From NCBI GenBank assembly GCA_003445095.1, contig DLVS01000334.1:1-20752 (forward strand): 20,752 nt of DNA, written 5' to 3'. Made by a program: the position numbers and the translations under genes. Origin of the DNA: Verrucomicrobiales bacterium. GTDB taxonomy: Bacteria > Verrucomicrobiota > Verrucomicrobiia > Limisphaerales > UBA9464. Shown piece after piece: positions 1-8,364 of the stretch (position 1 is its first letter; each line of letters begins with the position of its first letter). A model generated the notes under the pieces. The model saw only the letters and a program-made list of their open reading frames with translations, searched no databases and had not been told where the DNA came from.

Positions 1-229
1 ATGCCATCATTGGGATGGTCGAGCTGACACTTCGCAAGCCCACTGTCGATTCGGCGATTCGTGACCACCTGGTGACCGCCCGGGACTCGGCACACCTGCT
101 CCTGGGACTGGTTGACGACCTGCTCGATTTTTCCCGGATGGAGGCCGGCCGCTTTGAACTGGATGTGGAAGCCTTTGATCTGCGACGGACGCTTGACCAG
201 GCGATGAAGGCCCTGTCTGTCCGGGCTCG
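1..229 (+). pseudogene. Histidine kinase HisKA-domain fragment (cut by window edge, broken downstream)
   Basis: The frame is open from the first full codon (position 3). It reads AIIGMVEL, then about 70 residues including LVDDLLDFSRMEAGRFEL and ending near MKALSVRA. This is the second half of a HisKA dimerisation/phosphoacceptor domain: in the family, 'NAIIGM.EL' follows the phosphorylated His by a few residues and 'DLLDFSK.EAG..EL' closes the second helix. The phospho-His itself would lie just left of the window. The Met at 15 is internal to the domain and is not a start. After about position 229 kinase-like sequence stops abruptly: there is no linker, no HATPase_c N, G1 or G2 box and no receiver domain, and the frame continues as meaningless sequence to 485. 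I infer a truncated, non-functional sensor kinase. An assembly chimera is the alternative. Confidence is high for the domain and moderate for pseudogene status. Confidence 0.72.
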
Positions 230-445
230 TGTTTTGATCCCCGGAACGGAAGCAGGCTCGCGACGATTTCCGTTCCGGCCAGAGACGTCACCTCGTGTTG
301 CTTCGGTGAGGCCGATGAACTCTACATCACCACGGCGAGCCGCGACCTCGACCCCGCGGGACGTCAGCAGCAACCGCTGGCCGGAGGAGTGTTTCGAGCG
401 CGCGTGGGCGCCGGTGGTTTGCCCATTCGATGTTTCGAGGGTTGA
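230..445 (+). pseudogene. C-terminal remnant of an SMP-30/gluconolactonase family protein
   Basis: A second frame (codons starting at 260, 263 and so on) gives about 70 residues closely resembling the end of SMP-30/gluconolactonase/regucalcin-like beta-propellers. A stretch like 'DP.G..L..I.VPA..VTSC.FG' is followed by ADELYITTAS, then LDPAGRQQQPLAGGVFRARVG, then AGGLPIRCFEG and a TGA stop at 443-445. Family members typically end with 'PTSC.FGG.dl..LyvTtA', 'QPLAG.LF...PGV.GLP...F.G', so this appears to be the true C-terminus with its natural stop. Nothing of the first ~220 residues is present. It has no start codon and sits out of frame behind the kinase fragment. The family normally hydrolyses sugar lactones with a bound divalent metal; this remnant cannot. 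The family assignment is by eye. Confidence 0.7.
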
Positions 446-692
446 CTCACGCTCTTCGCCGGCGCGGGCAACGACCACGTGGTAGGGGCTCTACTCCGGT
501 CAGGTTACTCGGACGCCAAATACTTACTGCTGGGCGGGCAGAATTTGGCACAGCCATCCTTTGCGAGGACGGGACGACGCCTCCGTTCTCACTTTCGTTG
601 AAACCTTTACGGCTCATTTCGGTCTGAGAGCCCACACCGCGTTCCAGGTCTCCGCCGCCGGTGGCGGCGTAGAGTTTTGAACGCGTTGAACT
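446..692 (+). other. Apparently non-coding stretch after the gene remnants; very weak dipeptidase-like trace
   Basis: No convincing gene is visible. In the same frame as the SMP-30 remnant, right after its stop, 446-601 stays open and contains ALLRSGYSDAKYLLLGGQNL. This faintly recalls the C-terminal 'ALL.RGYSE.D..KILGGN.LR' of M19 (renal-type) dipeptidases. There is no start, and the match is too short to name. The rest of the stretch shows only the small hairpin at 653-669 just before the next gene. Confidence 0.3.
653..669. other. Perfect 7-bp hairpin upstream of the 680-residue secreted protein gene
   Basis: CGCCGCC and GGCGGCG form a perfect 7-bp stem with a 3-base GGT loop, followed by TAGAGTTTTGA. 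It lies 23 bases before the next start codon. It could terminate read-through from the left, but the T-run is short (four Ts, offset by five bases). It could equally be a 5'-leader structure. Confidence 0.35.
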
Positions 693-2735
693 ATGATTAT
701 TATGCGCCCTCTTCGAATTACTCTTCTGCTCTGCGGTGCGCTCGCGGGATTATCCGCGGGCGCACAAATAGGACCCTTCCCTCCGACCGATTGGCCGACC
801 ACCCGACAAGCCGACAAAACGGTTCATTACTATGTAACGGGTGGCCTGCTCGCGCCGCCGAGCGAAACCTGGACTCCAGACCTGCAAGTGCTGACTGGGG
901 GGGATCAACCTACCGGCGATATTTCGATCGGAGGCTTCCCGGGCCTAAAGGCCTTGGGAAACTATCTCAACGTGGCTGACGTGGCGTTCACGGAATGGGC
1001 TGATGACGAGGTCATCGACATCTTGGTGCAGGCGTATGGCGACGCCGCACTTTTCAATAGTGCGGGCGAGCCGCGTAACTTCACATTCCTGACCGGCGTG
1101 CTTCCAGATTTGGCATTTCCCGTCGGTGGTCAGGTAGCGGTGGAGGCGCGCAACCGGAAGTGGAACTGGATCCTCTTCCGCATTCCGAACGGCTTCAGGC
1201 CCGACGGCACGCGCTTTGTGGGATCGGTTCCCGAGGGTGCAGTGGCTCCGGCCGGCGGCGTTAACGGCGGCACGATTCGATTTGAAGCGGTCCAAAACCT
1301 AATTGTCCGCGCTATCGCTTTCGGACCACAAGGGGCTTTCGGAGAGCCTGAAGCGATTAACGTGTTTTCCCCTGCCGACAGTTGCGATCCAGAACCGGAT
1401 ACGAACCTCGTTGGGATCAACGTAAACACCAGTTCAACCAACCACCTCGTGGTCCTAAATGACGGAGACCAAACAGTGACGGTTGAGCCGAACGTCGGAC
1501 CGGCGAACGACAAACGGACCGCCGTGCGCGCTAACGGTACTGGTAACTACCTCAACTTCGGCATCACCGACAATTATCTGGGCCTTTCCTGCAATGATCC
1601 TCGGACCGTTAAGGTCTGCGTCGAGTTTTACGACGACCCAGCCTTCGCTGGCGCGGAGGTGCGGTTTGGACCGGAGGCCTATGCCACTGACGATCAAGGT
1701 GGCATCGGCTTTTATCCAGGAGACCAGCGACAATTACTCGCCGGCAGTGGTGCCTGGATTAAGCGTTCCTGGGTGGTCCCGGCGGTAAGTCTGAAGGGCA
1801 TCAATACTGGGACCCTGACCGGCGGGCCTCGATTCGTCTCGGAGAATGGGCAGGTGTTCGTTTCTCGCGTGGACATTGCGGTGTTCCGAGTCGGTAATCA
1901 TCCGTTGGCCGGACAGGATCCGCTGGCGGATTGTTTCACTGATCCCAACATCTGCACGGATGCGTATGGCAGCTTTGCCGAACTGGACCTGCACCAGAAC
2001 ATTCGGAATGGACTCGATCTTGGGTCCAGCGGCGGCGATCAAGTCATGGTCGAGGGGGAAGCCGGACCCGCCTCAGATAAGCGCAACGGCATTCGGCCGG
2101 CCCGCGACGAAGGCCCGAACTTCCCGAACTTCCAGCACAACTACCTGAACTTCGCGATCACCGATGAAGCGCTAGGGCCGACCAGTCAGCCCAATGCAAA
2201 TCTGGCCATCTGTGTAACGTATTATGACGATCCCGCTTTGGCTGGGGCGCGTTTCAAACCCGAAGTTTACCAGTCGGATCGAAACGGCGTCACTGGCATC
2301 GTTGGAACTCCGGACAGCTTCAACGTGATTTTGGAAGGTACCGACCAGTGGCGCGAAGCCTATTGGGAGATTCCTGATATGAAGTTCCTCGGAGTCAATC
2401 AAGGCCCGCAAGCGGCGGCGCGGTTCTTCGTCTCCGACAAGGTCTTCTTTAGTCGGATCCGCTATGCCGTAATCCGACCTTGTGGACCCCACGCGGGCGA
2501 GAATGCCCTAGCCGCGTGCAAGCCCGTCGTCGTGCCTGCCTTATCCGCTGCCATAAATACCGAAGGGCAATTGGAAATTCGTTGGCCTGCGGGGCTGGAT
2601 TACATCCTGGAGAGCGTGCCGGCGCTCACAGGAACCTGGCAGCCTGTGTCGGTCGCGCCGGTTACTGAGGGCGATCAAAGCGTAGTCCGCCTGACGCCGA
2701 CGGCCGACAGCTACTACCGTCTGCGCCAACCGTAA
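693..2735 (+). CDS. Secreted modular protein with two copies of a ~170-residue module and a C-terminal tail domain
   Basis: This 680-residue protein begins with a clear Sec signal peptide: basic start, LRITLLLCGALAGL, cleavage likely after SAGA near residue 24. Residues 25-230 form an unrecognised N-terminal domain. Residues ~235-405 and ~428-600 are diverged copies of one module. Both carry a 'GP..DKR' motif, then NYLNF(G/A)ITD, then CV.(F/Y)YDDPA.AGA, an aromatic-rich 'W......(V/I)P' step and a closing 'F.SR(V/I)..AV.R'. Their shape suggests a beta-sandwich of carbohydrate-binding type, but I do not recognise the family. Residues ~615-680 form a tail ending SYYRLRQP, like other secreted proteins in this window. 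I see no enzyme motif. Met-702 (codon 4) is an alternative start; neither start has an SD site. The gene converges on the pseudopilin gene through a strong terminator. It is likely extracellular or surface-bound; function unknown. Confidence 0.85.
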   Translation: MIIMRPLRITLLLCGALAGLSAGAQIGPFPPTDWPTTRQADKTVHYYVTGGLLAPPSETWTPDLQVLTGGDQPTGDISIGGFPGLKALGNYLNVADVAFTEWADDEVIDILVQAYGDAALFNSAGEPRNFTFLTGVLPDLAFPVGGQVAVEARNRKWNWILFRIPNGFRPDGTRFVGSVPEGAVAPAGGVNGGTIRFEAVQNLIVRAIAFGPQGAFGEPEAINVFSPADSCDPEPDTNLVGINVNTSSTNHLVVLNDGDQTVTVEPNVGPANDKRTAVRANGTGNYLNFGITDNYLGLSCNDPRTVKVCVEFYDDPAFAGAEVRFGPEAYATDDQGGIGFYPGDQRQLLAGSGAWIKRSWVVPAVSLKGINTGTLTGGPRFVSENGQVFVSRVDIAVFRVGNHPLAGQDPLADCFTDPNICTDAYGSFAELDLHQNIRNGLDLGSSGGDQVMVEGEAGPASDKRNGIRPARDEGPNFPNFQHNYLNFAITDEALGPTSQPNANLAICVTYYDDPALAGARFKPEVYQSDRNGVTGIVGTPDSFNVILEGTDQWREAYWEIPDMKFLGVNQGPQAAARFFVSDKVFFSRIRYAVIRPCGPHAGENALAACKPVVVPALSAAINTEGQLEIRWPAGLDYILESVPALTGTWQPVSVAPVTEGDQSVVRLTPTADSYYRLRQP

Positions 2736-2801
2736 GGCCGATTCGGCCCGGCGACTGACTCACTCAGGGAAGTCGCTCGACAGGCCGCTTGCTTAACAAT
2801 C

Positions 2802-2845
2802 AAAGGCGAGGTGAGGCCCTATACCTCATCTCGCCTTTTCGTTTT
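2802..2845. terminator. Strong bidirectional intrinsic terminator between convergent genes
   Basis: A 15-bp stem (2802-2816 with 2824-2838) has one G-T position, a 7-base loop CCCTATA, and a T-rich 3' side (TTTTCGTTTT). The left arm begins AAAGG, giving a CCTTT-type run on the minus strand, so it can serve both the gene ending at 2735 and the minus-strand gene ending at 2862. Confidence 0.88.
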
Positions 2846-2861
2846 GGCCTACCACCTGTTC

Positions 2862-3533
2862 CTACGGGGGAAGGGTCCGGGTGTAGGGTTCGTCGTTCCA
2901 GTTGTTCGCCGGCCAAAAGAAATTGTTCACGGCGCCATCGTATCGAAGGGCTAAGTCTCGGATGTTAGTCTTACGCCACTTGGTTGGAGCGGTCTTCGCC
3001 ACCCAGCCGCTAAACAAGTGACGGTGCCACGGACAGGCGGCGACGATGAAATGGCCTTGCCAACGCTGGATCTGCTCCTGCAGCCAGGCTTTGCCCTCAG
3101 GGGTCAGCTGCTGGGAGGCTCCCATGTGATACGCGTAGCTGGTGGTGAATCCACCAGCCTGTCCGTAATACTCCCAGCCGAGATCGATGGGAATTCGTCC
3201 ACCCGTACGGTCGGATTTGCAGATGAACACGTTGGTGCTGCCCAGATATTTTGGGGACTCCAAATAGTTCGTGTTGCCGCCGGAAAACCCGGGGTTGCGG
3301 CCCGGATTGACCAGATACAACGGGGGCTTTTCGAGGTTGTCGTCCTGGTACAATCGAATTCCAATACCCACCTGCCGCAGGTTGTTTGTGCAGTGCATTC
3401 GTCTCGCCATTTCCGTGGAGCGGGCGAGCCCAGGCAGGAGCAGGGCGGCCAAGACCGCAATGATCGCGATGACCACCAGCAACTCGATGAGCGTGAAGCC
3501 GCGGCGGCGAGACAGGACTCGATTCTGCTTCAT
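2862..3533 (-). CDS. Pseudopilin-like protein with type IV prepilin N-terminus (DUF1559-like)
   Basis: This 223-residue protein starts [12 protein letters not shown], then the prepilin peptidase site G|FTLIELL with Glu at +5. A hydrophobic helix of about 20 residues runs into [17 protein letters not shown] and NNLRQVGIG. That arrangement is typical of the very numerous planctomycete/verrucomicrobial pseudopilin-like proteins. The peptidase would cut after Gly at the membrane's cytoplasmic face; the globular part lies outside. The C-terminal half is less typical: the usual 'H-x9-DG' ending is replaced by [15 protein letters not shown]. An upstream in-frame extension to 3737 exists, but it would overlap the divergent gene and place 68 unlike residues before the basic prepilin leader, so I chose the ATG at 3533. 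A second ATG lies nine codons upstream. No pilus-assembly genes are nearby. Its actual role is unknown. Confidence 0.85.
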   Translation of the reverse strand: MKQNRVLSRRRGFTLIELLVVIAIIAVLAALLLPGLARSTEMARRMHCTNNLRQVGIGIRLYQDDNLEKPPLYLVNPGRNPGFSGGNTNYLESPKYLGSTNVFICKSDRTGGRIPIDLGWEYYGQAGGFTTSYAYHMGASQQLTPEGKAWLQEQIQRWQGHFIVAACPWHRHLFSGWVAKTAPTKWRKTNIRDLALRYDGAVNNFFWPANNWNDEPYTRTLPP

Positions 3534-3655
3534 GATGCAGCAATCTGGCATCTCAAACCGACCTTCGGCAAGTCGATGCCTCAATGAGTGATCGAAATCT
3601 CCGCTTGCAGCGAATGCCCAGGCCGCGGGCATCGTCCGCCTGACCGAGTTTCGGA

Positions 3656-6649
3656 ATGCTGTTCCATCCAAAAACGTCTTCGCTCCTGGTATTTGTGCTG
3701 CTGGCCGGGTTCGTTCAACCGAGGGCCGCCGAACCACCCGAAAATCACTGGGCGTTTCAGCCGCTGCGAGATACCGAGCCCTCCCGCCTTCGCTCTACCT
3801 CCGGCGCTCCCGATTCGCCCATCGACCCATTCATTCTGGAGAAGCTGGACGTGGCCAAAATCTCGCCGGCCCCGCCCGCCACTCGCCGGGCATTGGTTCG
3901 CCGGGTCTATTTCGACCTCATCGGATTGCCACCTTCGCCCGACGAAACGGAGGCGTTCGCTCAGAATTTGGCCCCCGATGCGTACTCTCGTCTGGTCGAG
4001 CGTCTCCTTGCCTCTCCCCGCTATGGCGAGCGTTGGGGGCGCTGGTGGCTGGACCTCGCTCGCTACGCGGATTCGAACGGGCAAGACGAAAACAAAGTCA
4101 TGGCCAATGCGTGGCGCTACCGCGACTGGGTCGTTCGCGCCTTCAACGCCAATCTTCCGTTCGACCAGTTCATTACCGAACAACTGGCTGGCGACCTGTT
4201 GCCGACCAATAGGGTGACAGAACAAGTGCTTTTTGACCGTTGGACTGCCACGGGCTTTCTCGTGCTCGGGCCTAAAATGCTGGCTGAACAGGACAAACCC
4301 AAGCTGGTGATGGATCTGGTGGACGAGCAGATCGACGTCGTCACGCGAGCGTTCCTGGGACTCACAGTGGGTTGCGCCCGGTGTCACGATCACAAGTTCG
4401 ATCCCATCCCGGCGCGCGACTACTACGCGTTGGCCGGCATTTTCAAGAGCACGCGAGCGATGGAGAACCTCGACTTCGTCTCGAAATTCAACGAGCGCCG
4501 GGTGGCCACTCGAGAAGAACTCGCGGGTCTCGAAGTTCACGAAAAGGCCATGGCCGCCAAAACCCAAGAAATTGAAGTCGCAGTACAACAGGCGAATGCC
4601 AGACTCCGCACCGGGTGGCTACAGGAATTCCCCTCGTACCTGGCGGCAGCCACGCAATCACGCACCTTCAACGAAAGCCCTCGTGAGCCAGTCTCTCGAC
4701 AACTTGACCCGGTGCGGCTTAAGCGACTGACCGACGTGGTTCAGCAAGATCCCGTCACGAATACCCTCAGCCAAGTCCTCCGAGAACTCGCGGCGTCACC
4801 GGAGCAAGTCATTCATCGGCTCAGCGCGTTGAGCACCAACAAGAATACGTTTGCCGATGTCCGAGTTGGTCCAGGTAAGGTGGGCGGAGCGTTCGTCGCG
4901 ACGGGGAGCAACTATCTCGAGCTCGCCCACACGGCCGCCCTTGATCCAGATCAATTCTCAGTCGAAATGTGGGTTCGGACTTCCGAGTTTCCTAAAGAAG
5001 GTGATGCCCGAAGGTGGCTGATAAATAAGAACAGCAATGAATGGGTTGAAGGGCACTATGCTCTGGTGCTCGATCAAAACCGGCCCGGCGCCTATCTCAA
5101 CATCGGCGGCGGCAAAGAAAACGTGTTCGCATTGTGGAGCGATGGACCACGTCTGCAGACCAACCGCTGGCATCACCTGGCCTTCACTTATGACAGCGAA
5201 GTGCTGCGACTGTTTGTCGATGGGAAGCCGGCTGGCGACCTGGCGATCGGGCGCCGCCGGAAGGCGGGAACCGGCGCACTCGCCTTGGGACGACGTCAGG
5301 ATGGCTACGTGAATTTCCGGGGCAGCCTGGACGAAGTCCGTGTGTTCGACCACGTCCTTACTCGAGCGGAAATCGCCGCTCATTGCGAACAGCCCGACAA
5401 CTCCGTGTTCGGCGGAGTAGTCGCTCGTTGGGAATTCAATGACCTGACCGAGGCAGAACAGCGCTCCTTCGCTGACGCCAAACTGGGTGACGCCCTCTGG
5501 GGACCTGAAGGGGTTCTGGCTCTACCCGCGGATCCTCGAAAGTGGTATCCGGAGGACACTCGCGCGCGCGTCGCCCAACTCGAAGAAGAACCGGATGCAC
5601 TGAAGGCAGCCACGCCTCCTCCTCCCGCCTTCGCTCTCGCCGTCGCTGATGACACTCCAGTTGACCTGCCGGTATTCGGCCGCGGAAGTCATCTGAGTCC
5701 GGGCCCCGACAAGATTCCGCGCGGATTCATTGAGGTCGCGAACCGCGATACTCAGGCTGTACTCCCCGCGCAGCAGAGCGGCCGCCTCGAGCTCGCGCGA
5801 TGGCTAACCTCGCCCCAAAACCCACTCACCGCTCGAGTCATCGTGAATCGTGTGTGGCAGGCGCATTTCGGTGAAGGGCTTGTGCGGACGCCGGACAATT
5901 TTGGGATCCGCGGAGAGCCGCCGACGCATCCGGCCCTGCTCGATTGGCTGGCCCACGAATTCGTGCAGTCCGGGTGGGACTTGAAGCACCTGCATCGAAT
6001 CATTCTGAACAGCGCAACCTATCGTCGATCTTCGTCGAATGCCGAACCGGCCGCCTCGAACATTTCTGTTTCCGCAAACTCCGATCCGGAAAACCGTCTG
6101 TTGGGCCATTTCCCGCGGCAACGGCTCGAGGCCGAGATGGTACGGGATGCTCTGCTAGCAGTCTCGGGGCGGTTGGACCTTACGGCAGGTGGTTCTCTGG
6201 TGAACTGGAAGAACAACGAATACGTCCCCAAAGACGACATCTCGGAGAAATCGGTGCGCCGCTCGGTGTATCTTCCCGTCGTTCGCGACCGGGTGTACGA
6301 CGTGTTTACCATTTTCGACTTCGCTAACCCGAGCGTCGGCACAGCGAAACGTTCGGCCACGGTCGTTTCGCATCAGGCACTGTTTTTCCTTAACAGCCCG
6401 CTGGTCCAAGAATGCGCCCGAGCGCTGGCTGAAGCACTCCTGACGGCGCCCCAGCCTGACGAGGCAACGCGTTTGCGTGCCGCATACGAACGCGTCTTCA
6501 ATCGCCCACCTAGTGATTCCGAAACTCGTCGCGGGAAGAAATTCCTGGCCGACTTCGGTTCCGGGTCCGACCCCGCAGAGCGACTGGCATCCTGGTCTGC
6601 CTTCTGCCAAACGCTGCTGGCCGCCAACGAATTTCTTTATCGCGAATGA
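3656..6649 (+). CDS. Secreted DUF1549 - LamG - DUF1553 protein with a CxxCH motif
   Basis: This 997-residue protein has a signal peptide ([10 protein letters not shown], cut near PRAA, residue 25). Residues ~31-270 are a DUF1549 domain: HWAFQPL, then 'IDPFIL.KL', [32 protein letters not shown] and the closing [12 protein letters not shown] (Cys240, Cys243, His244), a possible heme c or metal site. Residues ~280-400 are helical and charged. Residues ~415-575 are a LamG/concanavalin-like domain ([37 protein letters not shown]). Residues ~705-965 are DUF1553 ([33 protein letters not shown], '[12 protein letters not shown]'). The usual N-terminal PSD1 cytochrome c domain of many relatives is absent. 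The DUF1501 gene downstream is the standard partner in planctomycetes and verrucomicrobia, where the pair is common but the reaction is not established; polysaccharide breakdown is often guessed. No SD is visible before the ATG. Confidence 0.93.
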   Translation: MLFHPKTSSLLVFVLLAGFVQPRAAEPPENHWAFQPLRDTEPSRLRSTSGAPDSPIDPFILEKLDVAKISPAPPATRRALVRRVYFDLIGLPPSPDETEAFAQNLAPDAYSRLVERLLASPRYGERWGRWWLDLARYADSNGQDENKVMANAWRYRDWVVRAFNANLPFDQFITEQLAGDLLPTNRVTEQVLFDRWTATGFLVLGPKMLAEQDKPKLVMDLVDEQIDVVTRAFLGLTVGCARCHDHKFDPIPARDYYALAGIFKSTRAMENLDFVSKFNERRVATREELAGLEVHEKAMAAKTQEIEVAVQQANARLRTGWLQEFPSYLAAATQSRTFNESPREPVSRQLDPVRLKRLTDVVQQDPVTNTLSQVLRELAASPEQVIHRLSALSTNKNTFADVRVGPGKVGGAFVATGSNYLELAHTAALDPDQFSVEMWVRTSEFPKEGDARRWLINKNSNEWVEGHYALVLDQNRPGAYLNIGGGKENVFALWSDGPRLQTNRWHHLAFTYDSEVLRLFVDGKPAGDLAIGRRRKAGTGALALGRRQDGYVNFRGSLDEVRVFDHVLTRAEIAAHCEQPDNSVFGGVVARWEFNDLTEAEQRSFADAKLGDALWGPEGVLALPADPRKWYPEDTRARVAQLEEEPDALKAATPPPPAFALAVADDTPVDLPVFGRGSHLSPGPDKIPRGFIEVANRDTQAVLPAQQSGRLELARWLTSPQNPLTARVIVNRVWQAHFGEGLVRTPDNFGIRGEPPTHPALLDWLAHEFVQSGWDLKHLHRIILNSATYRRSSSNAEPAASNISVSANSDPENRLLGHFPRQRLEAEMVRDALLAVSGRLDLTAGGSLVNWKNNEYVPKDDISEKSVRRSVYLPVVRDRVYDVFTIFDFANPSVGTAKRSATVVSHQALFFLNSPLVQECARALAEALLTAPQPDEATRLRAAYERVFNRPPSDSETRRGKKFLADFGSGSDPAERLASWSAFCQTLLAANEFLYRE

Positions 6650-6687
6650 AATGGAGCGCGAACACAGCAAAGATGGTTGGAAGCTGG

Positions 6688-6740
6688 CCCTCACCCCGGC
6701 CCTCTCCCACTTCGCTATCGCTTCGCGGGAGAGGGGGACG
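6688..6740 (+). repeat. Intergenic palindromic repeat, copy A (CCCTCACCCCGGCCCTCTCCC family)
   Basis: The element starts CCCTCACCCCGGCCCTCTCC and contains its own stem: CCCTCTCCC at 6700-6708 pairs perfectly with GGGAGAGGG at 6727-6735. A partner copy of the same length lies in inverted orientation at 6846-6898. This is a REP/BIME-like design. It is unrelated in sequence to the GTAG-headed repeats at 15419-16494. Confidence 0.75.
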
Positions 6741-6845
6741 ACATCTAGCCCAGCCAAACGTCATTCGCACGACTGCAGGTTCGGTCCAGTTGGATGACTA
6801 CCTGAATCCTGAAATGGCGTTCGTGAAGTTGCCGCGGTGCGGTTA

Positions 6846-6898
6846 CCTCCTCCCTCTCCATGGAGTGATAACGGAATGGGCGAGGGCCGGGGTGAGGG
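6846..6898 (-). repeat. Intergenic palindromic repeat, copy B (inverted partner of 6688-6740)
   Basis: Read on the minus strand it begins CCCTCACCCCGGCCCTCGCC, matching copy A at 20 of the first 21 bases, and the full 53-base alignment is gap-free with clear similarity. It includes a CTCCATGGAG palindrome at 6856-6865. Together the copies form an inverted pair with ~105 bases between them. The whole 6650-6951 spacer holds no credible gene; apart from these repeats I see nothing in it. Confidence 0.72.
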
Positions 6899-6951
6899 AC
6901 CTCGTTTAACTAACTCTCGACTCTCCGATAACCCGCTGCCTTAACGATCCC

Positions 6952-8364
6952 ATGCCTCACACACTTCCTCCTCCCGTCACGCGCCGTCAAATGCTGCGGC
7001 AGTGTTGTGCTGGCTTCGGCAATCTGGCACTGCTCGGGATGCTGTCGTCCCTCGATGGGGCAATTGCCGGCGCCGGTGTCGCCAACCCACTCGCCCCGCA
7101 CGAGCCGCGATTCCGTCCCCGAGCGAAACGAGTCATCTTTTTGTTCATGCACGGCGGGCCATCCCATGTCGACACCTTCGACTACAAGCCCGCCTTGATC
7201 CGCGACACTGGTAAACCACTTCCCTTCGCCAAGCCCAGAATCCAATTCGCCCAAACGTCCAATCTACGGCGATCCCCGTGGGAATTTCGTCCGTATGGCG
7301 AATCCGGAGCGATGGTGAGTGACCTGTTTCCTTTAGTGGGTGCGTGTGCCGATGACCTGTGCTTTCTCAAGTCAGTTCACGGGACAAACGAGGCACACGG
7401 TGGAGCACTGCTTAAACTACATACCGGTTCCGACACCTTCGTCCGACCCAGCATGGGCTCTTGGATTTCCTACGGACTCGGCACCGAGAATCAAAACCTT
7501 CCGAGCTTCATTACGATCAACCCGACTCTCGGTCACGGCGGGGTGGGTAACTGGGCGAGCGCGTTCCTGCCGGCCGTACATCAAGGCACGCCAATCGGCG
7601 GCGGGATGCCGGTGGAGAAGGCCACGATTAACTACCTGCACGACCCCAACGAAAACACGCCGCGGCAACGCGCCCAACTCGATCTCCTCGGCGAGATGAA
7701 TCGTGAACATCTGGCGCGGGTGGGAGCGGACCCGGCTTTGGAAGCTCGCATCGAATCTTTCGAACTCGCCTTCCGGATGCAAACCGAGGCCCCAGAGATT
7801 ATGAACCTTGACCGCGAGACCGAGGCCACCAAGCGGCTGTACGGACTCGACGATCCCAAGACGGCCTCGTTTGCCCGGCAATGTCTGCTCGCGCGTCGCT
7901 TCAGCGAACGCGGTGTCCGTTTCCTGCAAGTGACGCATGGGTACTGGGACCAACACGAAGATCTCACCAAGGACCACGGCCGGCTCGCCTCGGAGGTTGA
8001 CCGCCCGATTGCGGGTCTGCTGCGCGACTTGAAATCTCGTGGCTTGCTCGACGACACGCTGGTGATGTGGGGTGGCGAGTTCGGTCGCACGCCGACGCTG
8101 CAAGGCAAAGACGGCCGCGATCACCATCCCCACGCGTTCACTATGTGGCTTGCCGGGGGCGGCGTGCGCGCCGGAATGAGTTACGGTGTGACGGATGACT
8201 ACGGCTTCTACGTCGTGGATCAAAAGGTTCACGTCCACGATCTGCACGCCACGCTTTTGGCCTTACTCGGACTGGATCACGAAGCGCTCACCTATCGCTA
8301 TGCCGGCCGCGACTTCCGGCTCACGGATGTGCACGGCCGGGTGGTCCAGGAGCTCTTCGCCTGA
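6952..8364 (+). CDS. DUF1501 family protein (alkaline-phosphatase/sulfatase-like fold), probable Tat export
   Basis: This 470-residue protein has a twin-arginine-type leader: TRRQMLRQCC at residues 10-19, then a hydrophobic stretch (GNLALLGMLSSL) and an Ala-rich region. This fits Tat export, usual for the family. The core motif FLFMHGGPSHVDTFDYKP (residues ~63-80) is the DUF1501 signature. Further family blocks are SVHGTNEAHGGA, 'WDQHEDL..DH', MWGGEFGRTPTLQGKDGRDH, HHPHAFTMWLAGGGV, and the C-terminal HDLHATLLALLGLDH followed by YRYAGRDFRLTDV. The many Asp/His positions fit a metal site of the alkaline-phosphatase superfamily, but no nucleophile can be assigned by eye and no substrate is known. 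It lies 302 bases after the DUF1549/DUF1553 gene in the same direction. The pair is a recurrent unit, and the palindromic repeats sit between its members. Length is normal. No SD is visible. Confidence 0.93.
   Translation: MPHTLPPPVTRRQMLRQCCAGFGNLALLGMLSSLDGAIAGAGVANPLAPHEPRFRPRAKRVIFLFMHGGPSHVDTFDYKPALIRDTGKPLPFAKPRIQFAQTSNLRRSPWEFRPYGESGAMVSDLFPLVGACADDLCFLKSVHGTNEAHGGALLKLHTGSDTFVRPSMGSWISYGLGTENQNLPSFITINPTLGHGGVGNWASAFLPAVHQGTPIGGGMPVEKATINYLHDPNENTPRQRAQLDLLGEMNREHLARVGADPALEARIESFELAFRMQTEAPEIMNLDRETEATKRLYGLDDPKTASFARQCLLARRFSERGVRFLQVTHGYWDQHEDLTKDHGRLASEVDRPIAGLLRDLKSRGLLDDTLVMWGGEFGRTPTLQGKDGRDHHPHAFTMWLAGGGVRAGMSYGVTDDYGFYVVDQKVHVHDLHATLLALLGLDHEALTYRYAGRDFRLTDVHGRVVQELFA

Noticed and set aside
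15..485. A single 156-codon gene starting at the Met at 15
   Set aside because: That Met is inside the HisKA domain. After about position 229 the frame loses all family resemblance, while another frame carries SMP-30 sequence.
543..565. TTTGGCACAG...TTTGC as a sigma-54 promoter
   Set aside because: The GG-to-GC distance is about 14 bases rather than 10.
3534..3737. Upstream extension of the pseudopilin gene
   Set aside because: Prepilin leaders are short and basic. The extension adds 68 unlike residues and overlaps the divergent DUF1549 gene start.
3581..4588. A 335-codon open frame on the minus strand opposite the DUF1549 gene
   Set aside because: It is antisense to a clearly recognised domain and its translation is Arg/Gly/Val-rich without motifs. 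Long antisense frames are expected in this GC-rich sequence.
7417..8247. A 276-codon minus-strand open frame inside the DUF1501 gene
   Set aside because: It lies wholly antisense to conserved DUF1501 motifs; no family resemblance, start signal or separate promoter.
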